Of a stretch of DNA of 64,000 bases, positions 23,966-34,200 are shown piece by piece. The translations under genes and the position numbers were made by a program. Every line of letters starts with the position of its first letter. The first letter of the stretch is position 1. A model generated the notes under the pieces. That model searched no databases. It was not told where the DNA came from and saw only the letters and a program-made list of their open reading frames with translations. The stretch is from Symbiodinium natans (taxonomy: Eukaryota; Sar; Dinophyceae; Suessiales; Symbiodiniaceae): assembly GCA_905221605.1 (NCBI GenBank), contig CAJNDS010000042.1, positions 43,501 through 107,500 of the forward strand, read 5' to 3'.

Positions 23966-24691
23966 CTACTCCAAGGCAAATGCTGCGAGGAGAACATGTG
24001 CACGACATCGACTGAATCTTCTGATCTGCGCAGATTCATGCTGCTCCTTCGCATGTAACTCCGGAGGAACGTGACCCAACTGACTCAACACTTTCATGCT
24101 TGGGCATCCCTGCACTCTCCGCCATGGACTTCCAAAGCCTTTGCAATGCTCTGTGGGGCTCCCTACTACCCTGATGGTGTTGTAATGGTATTTGAAAGGC
24201 ATTTGCACCAATCTCTGCAAGGCATCGAGTCGAGGCTCTTCGCACGGCACACCGCAGCTCCGCCAGCCCCTTGTGGCCCTCAACCCCGGTCGATGACGGC
24301 CCTGCTCCCACTGCATTTGGCTCCGTCGGCTGCTCTTGGCCCATACATGTTCGGCGACATTCCAAAGCATTCCAAGCTTAAGTAACTGAAGCACTTCAGC
24401 GGCATTGTTAGAGGCATTTTCCTGCAGGCCTCTGGAGGCTCCGGCGACTGCAATTCTCTGAGAGAAGGTTGGTCGTTTAGTGTGTTTGAAGAATCGACAG
24501 GGGAGTGACTCTGTGGGTGTCCCTCGCAACAAGCTTGCTGCGTGCTCTATAGTGCTTACTACTTGACTCAGGACAGGTATCGTATGCGTGGCGGACAAGC
24601 TCAGACCTTTCTGCACATGCCTCCGGCGTTGATATCTTGCAAAAGCTACTGCAAGTGGGTTGTAGCTGTGAGACATAGTTGCGCGCAGCAA
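23966..24691 (-). CDS. Hypothetical protein, 241-codon open frame
   Basis: A single uninterrupted minus-strand frame, the longest in the window that is neither repetitive nor assigned to a family. It is rich in Arg, Ser, His and Leu, includes AAEVLQLLKLGMLWNVAEHV, and lacks signal peptide, membrane segment or known motif. By my rough estimate a frame this long is expected about once in ten windows of this size by chance, so it is suggestive but not proof. It could be one long exon of the neighbouring minus-strand gene. Confidence 0.35.
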   Translation of the reverse strand: MLRATMSHSYNPLAVAFARYQRRRHVQKGLSLSATHTIPVLSQVVSTIEHAASLLRGTPTESLPCRFFKHTKRPTFSQRIAVAGASRGLQENASNNAAEVLQLLKLGMLWNVAEHVWAKSSRRSQMQWEQGRHRPGLRATRGWRSCGVPCEEPRLDALQRLVQMPFKYHYNTIRVVGSPTEHCKGFGSPWRRVQGCPSMKVLSQLGHVPPELHAKEQHESAQIRRFSRCRAHVLLAAFALE

Positions 24692-25630
24692 CGATTTGCA
24701 CCTACACTGTGTCTACGTTACAAAACTGGCTGTTAAGGACACTTCGATGTGAAGGGACGACTCTTGCACTACTCCGTCCATCGACGGCAAGCGTGTGAGG
24801 AAAATCCGCTCCTGGTCTACTTGGATGCACGCTTCATCTTGGAGGCATATTAGGTGAAACACGGGGGTCGATTTGGTAGGGCGGCCATTCTAGCACGGCT
24901 GCTCTCCACTCGTTAAACGGCTGTGCTGAAACATTGTCGCGTCTTGCGACTGCCTTGCCCTAAACTTGCACTCATGGCGAAGTTGCATCTTCAGCTCTGC
25001 TCATGCCCACCTTTGTCAGTTCCGACTTGAGAGCCCAGTATGAGAAAACGTCGCACAGGCTCGGACTGCGTAGCTCATGCTGTCCACATCATTGCCATAG
25101 CCATAGTCCTCGTCTGCCTCTTCGGCCTGCATGTCGACGTCTGCGCTTCAGGAAGCGTCGCACGGGCAGACTTGGTTGACATGGCAGGGAAAGCCTAGAG
25201 TCGAATCATGTCGAAACCCAAGGAAGGTCATGGAATGCCTGCTCGCCGCTGTCGGCAAGGTCCGGCGAGAAACTGTGCGCAAGGCAGTAGAGTCACCCAC
25301 ACAGCTTTCCTTGTGCACGTCTGGGCGCTCGACTGCTGCAATTCTCGGACGGCAGCTAGAGCTCCCTCCAGAACCTCACATGCAGGCCAGACCCACATGT
25401 TGACTCCGGTACGGGTATCTCCAGCCTGTGTTGAAATGCCCGGAACAGTCTCAGAACATTCTGCACCACAATGCCTCGTTGGGGAAGGCCAACATCAGCG
25501 GAGGCAGGGTCGTGGTCTGTGGGACGGGCCTCAGCTCACTCAGCCCATGGGGGTGCTGAAATACTGCTTGCTGCTTGTGTAGGCACACGAAGCCCACATC
25601 TCCCAGCTCTGCCTTTCGGAGGCTTTGGGC

Positions 25631-25766
25631 CCCTAAACCCTAAACCCTGAACCCTAAACCCTATATAATCTACCCTAAACCCTAAACCCTAAACCCTAAA
25701 CCCTAAACCCTAAACCCTAAACCCTAAACCCTAAACCCTAAACCCTAAACCCTAAACCCTAAACCT
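25631..25766. repeat. Longest telomere-like tract, (CCCTAAA)n
   Basis: About 135 bases of CCCTAAA heptamers, with a perfect run of roughly 13 units from about 25673 to 25766. An interruption near 25660-25672 splits off the first units. It lies inside gene-bearing DNA, not at an end. Confidence 0.95.
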
Positions 25767-25892
25767 TGCTCCTATTCTCTGAGTTTCCGGCGTGGCCTGC
25801 TCGGGATTGGAGTTCGCCTGGGTGTAGACCCCGGCCTGGTCTCGGCTGCTGCAAACCCGCCTTTGTGGCTGAAAAAATCCCAACCCTGAGGG

Positions 25893-25930
25893 CTTTGGGT
25901 TTAGGGTTTAGGGTCTAGGGTCTAGGGGGC
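25893..25930 (+). repeat. Telomere-like repeat, opposite orientation
   Basis: Four to five TTTAGGG/TCTAGGG units on the plus strand, about 130 bases downstream of the long CCCTAAA tract, so the two face each other as an inverted pair. Confidence 0.85.
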
Positions 25931-26200
25931 TTTGCGGCTTTAGGGGTTGCCAGCTCCGCTTCTAAGCACCACCAAATCCATTACCCCCCAAACCCAAAGC
26001 ATTCTGCTGGTCCTTTCAGTGCTGTTGGGGCGCGTCGTGTTTCGTGGCTGCGGGGCATTTCGCGCTTAACAATCTTCAGGGAGGTGCTTCAAACTGAAGA
26101 GCAGGGGCCCTGTCCGGTACCCAAAACCTCCGGGTCGGAGGTGAAATACATTGACATACATTGAAGCGAGCCGTGAGGCCCCAAAGGCAGAGCGGCCTCC

Positions 26201-26928
26201 TTACAACACAGCCTTTGCAACAGCGTCTCGCGCACAGAGCTTGTTTTTGTTCACTCCGCCTTCTTTTCGCAACAAAAGTGTACGCTCCTGGTCACGATTG
26301 CTCAAAAGATGGTGGGCGCTTATGCGAGTTCCGATCTTGCCAACGATCTTGCTCACCTGCATGTGCTTAAAGGCAGCCAAAAAGAAGCGCCAAGATGTGC
26401 AGAGGTGACGGTGGCCTCGGCAAGCAGCTGGGATGCCCGAGCTGCTCTGCCACCTCGGCCTTCTACCACGGGCAAGATGGCCACGGCAATCTGTGCTGTG
26501 CTCCTGAGCGCATGGACACCTCTTAAGTCTGAGGATGTCTTATGGAAGATACCGTGGCGTGCTTTTCTTCTGAGAGAGGCGCTGCTTGAACTCCTCCAGG
26601 CAGCTCTGAAACGAGCGGCCGCTGTCCACGATCAGCGCATCGGCATCCACATCTCCTGCGTCTCCAGAAACCCTGGCAATACGAACACCAGTGCATGGCC
26701 ATCAGTAGCTATGCAAGGTGAAGCTGCAGCAAGACGAAGCTGGCCTGAGACGACCTGGATGCCCTTGAGCTGAAGGATCTTTAGCCAGTCTGTATGAGGA
26801 CTGTGCACGCGAATGCGCTGACCAAAGAGGCCTTGGGGGAAAGCAGCAGGAAAGTGTCGAGACTTCAGCATATGGGAACCTGGTGCATGAATCGCTTTGA
26901 GTGATTTTCTTCCAGAATTAGTCTCCAA
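26201..26928 (-). CDS. Hypothetical protein, 3' exons
   Basis: Unrecognised, but three minus-strand exons look real. The first (about 26700-26920) contains RIRVHSPHTDWLKILQLKGI. The second (about 26555-26680) contains GDAGDVDADALIVDSGRSF and QSCLEEFKQRLSQKK. The last (about 26203-26390) contains FLAAFKHMQVSKIVGKIGTR and then NRDQERTLLLRKEG, and ends at a TAA at 26201. The tail is basic and helical. The 5' part is not identified; the 27.0 kb tandem duplication lies upstream of it. Intracellular location is inferred from the absence of a signal peptide in what can be read. Confidence 0.5.
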
Positions 26929-27020
26929 TAGAAATTTCAGTCATAGCAGTCATAGCAATTGAAGTCAGGCAGCAGAGTCCAAGTCTTTGCTGCCATTCCT
27001 CCAGACCTGGAAGCTCTCTA

Positions 27021-27489
27021 GACCTATTGTTCACATCTCTGAGCCCTTGATTCCTGCCATGTGACATTATCGACTGTCTTTTGCTCGCACTGCAATTACA
27101 GTAACGAATCGCCCTCCCAAGATCCTCGTGACCATGCGGGTGACGAGCCGAGAACCTTGGGAAGCCTTACTCAGGCAGGCCAGATTTGTTTCTGCTGCCC
27201 TGGGCTGTACACCGACTGTCTGCGCAGTCTACGCGCAGTACATTATCCAACGTTTCGTCCCAAAAACATCAAAACAGACATAGAAGCCAAGGAAGACCTA
27301 TTGTTCACATCTCTGAGCCCTTGATTCCTACTATGTGACATTATCGACTGGATTTAGCTCGCATTGCGTTTGCAGTAGCGAATCGCCCTCCCCAGATCCT
27401 CGTGACCATTCAAGTGACGGGCCGAGAACCTTGGGAAGCCTTACTGAGGCAGGCCAGAGTTGTTTCTGCTGCCCTGGGCTGTACATGGA
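27021..27489. repeat. Two-copy tandem duplication, period 274 bp
   Basis: Sequence starting at 27021 recurs at 27295 with scattered substitutions (for example CCATGTGACATT versus CTATGTGACATT), extending about 195 bases in each copy. It lies just 3' of the PAN-repeat gene, between its stop codon and the next gene. Confidence 0.9.
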
Positions 27490-27576
27490 CGTGCCGCTTG
27501 TGGCACAAGATCGAAGCATGGTTCAAAAACCTACAGAAACCTGCTTAAACGCCTGGCTTCGGTCACGCTAAGCAAC

Positions 27577-29780
27577 TCAAACAAATAGCCGTCGTCCCGC
27601 CCTGTAGCCTTCACATCTGTAAGTATCCGCACTCATAGCAGTCCCATCCCCATCAACTCTGGTCCAGTGACTGCACACCTCCCCTTCGGCAATTGTGCTG
27701 GCAAAGGTCAGACAGGCAAACCCCTCAAGACTCTTGGAACTCTCCACTGGCTCTGTCCACACTTCACAGCGACCTGCGCTGTACTCGATGCCAGTGCATT
27801 CCGGTGTCAGAATGCACTTTGTCTTGCATGCATCTAGCCCAAACTCTGCGTGCACCACGTAGTAGTCTGGAGAATCATCATCAGGGTTGGCTCCACTGCA
27901 CGCCCGCGCAGACCCACCGTCCAGAGGTTCAAAGAAAAGGTGATCAGGGAGCCTGCCGATGCTAGACGAGCTGGTCTCTATGGACTCGCTGGTCATGATG
28001 GACTCGCTTGTCGTGATAGACTGGCTCGTCGGCGAAGCGCTGCTGGAAGTGATGGACTCGCTGGTTGTCATGGACTTCGTGGACGTGATGGATTCGCTTG
28101 TGCTGATGGGGCCGGCCATGTAGCTTTCGCATTTGTGAGATTCTGCAGTCGTGACGCTCCCATTCCCTGCAACTCTGGTCCAATCACTACAAATCTGCCC
28201 TTCCGGAAGTGTGCTGGCAAAGGTCAGACAGGCAAACCCCTCAAGACTCTTGGAACTCTCCACTGGCTCTGTCCACACTTCACAGCGACCTGCGCTGTAC
28301 TCGATGCCAGTGCATTCCGGTGTCAGAATGCACTTTGTCTTGCATGCATCTAGCCCAAACTCTGCGTGCACCACGTAGTAGTCTGGAGAATCATCATCAG
28401 GGTTGGCTCCACTGCACGCCCGCGCAGACCCACCGTCCAGAGGTTCAAAGAAAAGGTGATCAGGGAGCCTGCCGATGCTAGACGAGCTGGTCTCTATGGA
28501 CTCGCTGGTCATGATGGACTCGCTTGTCGTGATAGACTGGCTCGTCGGCGAAGCGCTGCTGGAAGTGATGGACTCGCTGGTTGTCATGGACTTCGTGGAC
28601 GTGATGGATTCGCTTGTGCTGATGGGGCCGGCCATGTAGCTTTCGCATTTGTGAGATTCTGCAGTCGTGACGCTCCCATTCCCTGCAACTCTGGTCCAAT
28701 CACTACAAATCTGCCCTTCCGGAAGTGTGCTGGCAAAGGTCAGACAGGCAAACCCCTCAAGACTCTTGGAACTCTCCACTGGCTCTGTCCACACTTCACA
28801 GCGACCTGCGCTGTACTCGATGCCGGTGCATTTCGGTGTCAGAATGCAATTTGTCTTGCAGGCACCTAGTGTAAACACCGGGTGCACCATGTAGTAATCT
28901 GCCAAGTTGTCATTTGGGTGGCTTCCCCTGCATGCCCGTGCAGACCCACCGTCTAGAGGTTCAAAGAAGAGATGGTTCGGGAGCCTGCCGATGCCAGACG
29001 AGCTGGTCTCTGTGGACTTGCTGGTCATGATGGACTCGCTGGTCGTGGTCACCGAAGTTGTCAAAGCCTCGCGTGTAGTGGACGAAGAGCTGGTGAAAGA
29101 CTCACTGGTGTTGCTTGGCACACTTGTTGTGACTGCATCTTTCACCTTGCAATGGCAGCAACTCAAACGATAATGTACATCGTAGGGACCCCATACTTCT
29201 GATCGCACCTCCTCCGTGAGCTTGATCCAGCAAGAACCCATGCTCCATCCAAACAACCAAGCTGCGTCACTGCACTCGTGAGGGTATCGACGCTCATCGG
29301 TGATGGGGGTGCTCCAATAGCCGGATCCACTCTCACAAGAGAGTTCATAGTCACCGCCACATGCAAGGAACCTGACGCCCTTCCAATTCGAATTCTCCCA
29401 CCCGTCGTTGTAGTGCCACCTAGCCGCTCGGGGAATCAGCGCACAAGGATTCTTTCGCCAGCACGTGAAGCTCGACAAGTTCTTGAAGGCCTCAATGGTC
29501 CGTGTCCACAGTTCACAGCGGCCCGAGCTCGTTTCCACCCCTGTGCAATTGGCGCGTTTCAGGCAAAGCTCCTTGCACTCTGCTTCCTGGACTGCTTTCA
29601 CCTCGTAATAGCTGTCATGATTGTCATTCATGCTGCTGCCCCGACATGCACCTGGCGACGCGGAGAATTCTCCCGGGCCAAGCTTGGCAATGAGCATGCA
29701 CCCGGGTTCTCGCCCTGTTCCAGTGTGCACAGATCGCCGGCAGCAAGTGCGAAACAGGTGATCAATCCAAAGCTTCGCAT
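27577..29780 (-). CDS. Secreted PAN/Apple-like repeat protein
   Basis: PAN/Apple modules are disulfide-bonded extracellular domains that bind proteins or sugars. The likely start is the ATG at 29780: a short first exon gives a signal peptide, MRSFGLITCFALAAG. A GT or GC intron of 50-60 bases then joins it to one long exon ending at 27577; the open frame of that exon extends upstream in another frame, which I take as intron. The product is about 720 residues. A first PAN-like module (CKELCLKRANCTG, RCELW) is followed by a Trp/Cys-rich segment (CGGDYELSCESGSGYW). Then come three more PAN-like modules with CKTKCILTPECTGIEYSAG and GRCEVW. Linkers are long Ser/Thr runs, probably O-glycosylated. 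The last two linker-plus-module units are almost identical in DNA. No membrane anchor was seen, so it is probably secreted or wall-bound. The large exon without introns is unusual among its neighbours. Confidence 0.8.
27690..29030. repeat. 516-bp coding tandem repeat
   Basis: Two head-to-tail 516-bp units (27690-28205 and 28206-28721) appear virtually identical; a third, partial and more diverged unit covers 28722 to about 29030. Each encodes 172 residues (Ser/Thr linker plus PAN-like module), so the reading frame is kept. The near-identity points to very recent duplication or to gene conversion. Confidence 0.95.
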
Positions 29781-30021
29781 GGCGAACCAGAGCGCGCAGA
29801 GATGGCTTGAGCGCTACTTGCAAGACAAAGTCGGTTAGCCCCGAGCTTGAGGTGCAAGTGAGGCCAACGCAAGCTAGGCCCCCGATTGTTGCACGGCCTG
29901 TTTTCTTCAAGCTCAGCCTGCAGACCTTTTCAAAACAAAGCACAAGAATTGCACTCATTACACCCTATAAGTATATCCACATTCACCAGACCTCACCATC
30001 AGACTCCCCAGCATACCGCCC

Positions 30022-30047
30022 CTTCGCTCCCCCCTCCCTCCCTCCCT

Positions 30048-30094
<47 letters not shown>

Positions 30095-30100
30095 GGGGGC
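30022..30100. repeat. (CCCT)n/(CT)n pyrimidine tract
   Basis: CCCTCCCT words followed by about 16 CT units and TTTC repeats, upstream of the PAN gene start. Further CT runs lie near 30145-30168. Confidence 0.9.
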
Positions 30101-30199
30101 ATGGGGGCAAGCCCCCGGGCGTACGCGCCCGCCCCGGTATGCAGCTCTCTCTCCATCTCTCTCTCTCTGGATCATGACATCCACTGAATAAAAAAAGGG

Positions 30200-30700
30200 C
30201 TGGCCGAGCTGCGGGAGCGCAAGCGATCCAAGGATGTCAGTTTCTGCGTCGCCTGCCCACCAGCGGCCTCCAACTCCAAGCCAGCGGTCCTGCTTGCAGG
30301 AATCTGGCACACTGCGGGTGCGCTCACGCTGGCAGGTGCCAGCAGCTACACAGCAAAGGCAGAGGGAAAAGTGAGGAAAAAAGAAAAAAACCTGCAGTGA
30401 GCTCTCTTCATGTCTTCTCTTGCCCCGTCAAACGCAGCCAAGTTGCCAGCTCTGGGGCTCCTCGCCGGGGTGCCATGCGCTGCGAGGCAGGCAGGCCACA
30501 CCGAGGCTTCCGTCCCAAAGCCGCCGGACCTCGGTTTGATGAGAATATAAAGCTTCAGGTGGACGCCGCTGGAGACTGGACATCCCTAAGGCATATTTGG
30601 TATCATTTTACTGAAGCTACTGGTTTTTGCCGCCAAAAAAAGGCCGCATGCCTCCACTCTCAGGTTCTGGCTGTGATGGAAGCGTTGAAGTGCGTTGGTG
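30200..30700. other. Spacer, no supported gene
   Basis: A 106-codon plus-strand frame (30397-30717) has no recognisable motif and no splice support. Confidence 0.4.
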
Positions 30701-30829
30701 ACAGCTCAACTCCTTGATCCAAGGTCCAACTGCCGCAGCCGTCCGAATTGAACAAAAGAATCTTTTTCTGCCAGTAGTGTTATTATTCTTATTCTGATTA
30801 CTGACATTAATTTTGTTCTTATCCAACCC

Positions 30830-31029
30830 AGAGGACATGCATCATGCACGATCAGGCCATGCGCTGGAAGCTTCTCATGAAGATCTTGCCGCCAAAGCTC
30901 GTTGATCGGCTGCCTGCGCGAGAACCTCGTCGAGCAATCCGCGTGGAGAGACTGCCAAACGGAAGGGGGCTTCAAATCCTCACAGAAAGCGCATGAAATC
31001 AGCAAAGCACAGACGCAGAAGAGTTGCAC
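30830..31029 (-). CDS. Possible exon, hypothetical
   Basis: A minus-strand segment begins after TTTCTGTGAG|G near 30982 and reads protein-like sequence, with PINELWRQDLHEKLPAHG and LIVHDACPLGWIR. It lies just 3' of the stop of the TRM13-like frame. It may be a further 3' exon of that gene by alternative splicing or belong to a separate small gene. Confidence 0.35.
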
Positions 31030-31225
31030 AAGGTTGCGCGGACCCGTCCTTGCGGACTGAGGGGCACCTCTTCCAGTGAGCCCACAGCAAAGCTAAACCT
31101 GAGCAAAGTTGCTGCCAAGTATTCGGGCGGAAACGCCTGCTGCTTGCAACATTTGCGACATTGCACGATGCTGCTTGGTCCTGGAATGACCTGCACCACG
31201 CCGGGTACGAAGTACGAAGCCTGTA

Positions 31226-34200
31226 CTATCTTTGAGCCTCTGAGCCGAGGCACGGATAGATGCGAGTGACAACTCTGAGCTGTACCATGAGAAGGGCGTG
31301 ACGACGCAGGGCCGCAATGACTTCCAGCTCGTCCGTACCGAGCACCGCCACAGTGTCGTCTGAGCACGCAAAGGTCGCCAGGAAGGGCAGCGCTCCCGTA
31401 TCCAGGACCTGGCCTCGGACCTCCATCAGAAACTGGGTCACACGAGCAGCAGCGTTGGGAGCCTCCAGCAGCACTCCCACTTTGGGGAGCGCACTCCATG
31501 CACTGAAAGCAACTCTTGGGCTGTCTACAGGCGGCTTCTGAGCAACGATGACCATATTCTCAGATGTGGTGAGCGCGGGAGCGTACTCCAGCAGCTCTGT
31601 GCAATATCCCAGCTTCTCCAAGATGTTCGCGCGACCTGCCTCAAGCAGTTGCCTCACTTCACGCCCCATCTCAATCATGGCCTTCCTGCCGCCAAAGGTG
31701 TGCTCCCAGCCTTGTCTTGCTTCAGCCAGCTAATGGCATCACGATCTAACTTATCAATCAGAGGATACATAGTACTGAAATGTACTGAAGCGCTGCAGAC
31801 TAATCAGACTGGCTGCGCTGCCAGCTCTTGAAAGACTTATCCGAGCCATTTCCGCCATCTTGGTCAACTCTCAGCCGTGCGACGGCGAGTAGCTTCACCA
31901 GCATGGGCCACTCACTGGCTGAGAAGCTGCGCTCGCGGAGGTAGCTTGGATTCGAGTACTCCTCGGGATATCTCGGGCTGGATGGGTGCTTCCGAAAACT
32001 TGTGATGCCGGTTTCTGCAACTGCCGAGTTGCAACGGCCTTTGTGTGTCCTTTCTGTATCAAAGAAGCTTGCAGTGACCAGGCTGACTGAAAACAGGCGA
32101 TACCATGCCGGCGCCGTGTATATATGCGCTAAGCCGCTAAACCAACGTGCCCCAAATTATGCCGGCGTAGACCCCAAACAGTGAGGAGGGCCAGAAAAGG
32201 CCAAAGAAGGCCAGAAGTATAGAGATCCCAAATGCCTCCGGTGGGGAAGCCTCCCGTTCCAAATTGGGAAACCATGGGAAACCACACATAAGGTAGTTGT
32301 GCAAATCACAATTTAAACCACATGTGGCGCAGGCAAGGGGGGGGGGCTCAAGATGGTGGCACATGGAAAACAAAAATATTTTGGTGGCGTTGGACGTTGT
32401 CTTAGTGGTTTTGATAAGGTTATTCCACTTCTCTGTCAGTCCTACCGTCTGGGGCACCATACGGCCTTTCGAAAAACACATAGCCTTGACAGATACTCAG
32501 TAAGCAACACAGCAAGAGTTGCTGAGCTCTGAACACTCAAGAACAACACTCCAGAAGTAGAACTACATCAAAACGACAAGCCAAATCAACTTTTTCTGGA
32601 CCGACAAGTAGAAATAGCTTGTGGCAACAGCAGAATGGTCACTGTGGTTTTCCAGGGGTGAAAGCATGGTCTCTCAGCAATACAGCAGAGTTAACACAGA
32701 AGTAATGATCATGCTGTTGAGCTCTGAACACTCAAGAACAACACTCCAGAACTAGAACTATATCAAAACGACAAGCCAAATCAACTTTTGTGGCAACAGC
32801 AGAATGGCCACTGTGGGCCTCAAGGGTCTGAGGCTTGAGGATGGCTCCCCTTAGTTTGGGGTGCTTCTAATTTCTTTAAAGGGGGTCGGGGGGGGAGGGG
32901 GGTGGGGGGTGGTTTATGAAAAGCAGTGCGACAGTTCATCGACTTGGGACCCCATACTCCAAATCCCACTTGCGCTTCCGCGCCGCGCGCGGTAGCACAA
33001 GCGACCCCATCCGCAGCACAAGTGCGCGCTATGGCAACCTGTACTTGCGCCATGGATGTGGTCACTTGCGCTTCCGCGCCGCGCGCGGTAGCACAAGTGA
33101 GCTTTGGAGTACGGATTCAGGATTTGGCAAGTGGCTGAAAACAGACTCTTTACAGTGAGGAATTTTGGTTGACGTGCGCTTACGCGCAGCGCGGAAGCAC
33201 AAGTAGGTGAAAACGGACCATTTAGAACGAGGATTCTTGGTGGACTTGCGCTTACGCTCGGTGCGCGGAAGCACCAGTAGGTGAAAACGGACCATGTAGA
33301 ACGAGGATTCTTGGTGGACTTGCGCTTACGCGCGGCGCGCGGAAGCACAAGTAGGTGAAAACAGATCATTTAGAACAAGGAATTTTGGTTGATCTGCGCT
33401 GGGATCACGAGGCTGCACTATCCGACACTTTGGAACGGGAGGCTTCCCCACCGGAGGCATTTGGGATCTTTAGAAGAAGAGCACCGACACTCCCGGGGAC
33501 AAAAAGTACAAAAGTTCGTGGGGGGCCGAATTCCCTTGGGGGTCAAAAAGACGCCAACCACTGGAAGATTCGGCTTTGCACGCGTGTTGAACTTGGGGGC
33601 CAAAAGACCCAGCTGATGCTCATGATGCTCAACCCCAAAATCGCTAACCCATAATACTAATAGACTAACCCCCGGCACCCAGCCGCAGGGTTGACCCTAA
33701 AACCTAAACCCCCCCTAAACATCCCTAAACCATGTGCTTTTATTGATCCGTTGCGGTGGGCAACCCCCCCCCCAGAAGAGGCCTGAAGAGGCCACGAGAG
33801 GCCGGAATTCGCGCGAACCCACAGGGGGAGCATCGAAATGCAACGGAATTCGCGCGAAACCACAGCGGCAGCATCGAAACGCAACGGAATTCGCGCGAAA
33901 CCACAGCGGGAGCATCGAAACCAAGGCCCCGTCCCACCGCCGCGCGCGCCGTTGCGGTCAGCAACCAATTCCTTTACCCTGAAGGTAAGAACCCCATTGT
34001 GCAAGCACTGTTTGGGGAACAAATGTCACGTCGAAGGCTCTCCATGCGACTCCTGTGGCTTCTCTCCCCAGTCCACGCGGGACACCGTCCGCGGACCGCA
34101 CGCAAACATTCCGCAAGAACAGCTGAACATCAACACGCGCCCGAAACACAGTCGCGCACCAGGAACTAGTAGTCAGAGATTCCAAAGCCTCCGACACTAA

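Larger units (their letters stand above)
24740..26130. other. Spacer without supported gene
   Basis: Contains the major telomere-like tract and a shorter inverted one. Plus-strand frames at 25131-25403 and 25208-25582 overlap in different frames and lack recognisable motifs. Confidence 0.5.
32224..33468. mobile_element. Non-autonomous inverted-repeat element in the TRM13 intron
   Basis: Perfect 40-bp inverted repeats lie at 32224-32263 and 33429-33468; the left copy starts GATCCCAAATGCC and the right copy is its exact reverse complement. The 1.25-kb body has no credible transposase but holds a 195-bp direct duplication and four 74-bp tandem repeats. The element lies wholly within the large intron of the TRM13-like gene. 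I could not identify a target-site duplication with confidence. Confidence 0.6.

Noticed and set aside
25631-25766. Chromosome end or telomere
   Set aside because: Gene-bearing sequence continues on both sides and similar tracts occur in many places and in both orientations.
27693-28894. Plus-strand frames of 75-167 codons repeated 516 bp apart
   Set aside because: They are antisense shadows of the PAN-repeat coding units.
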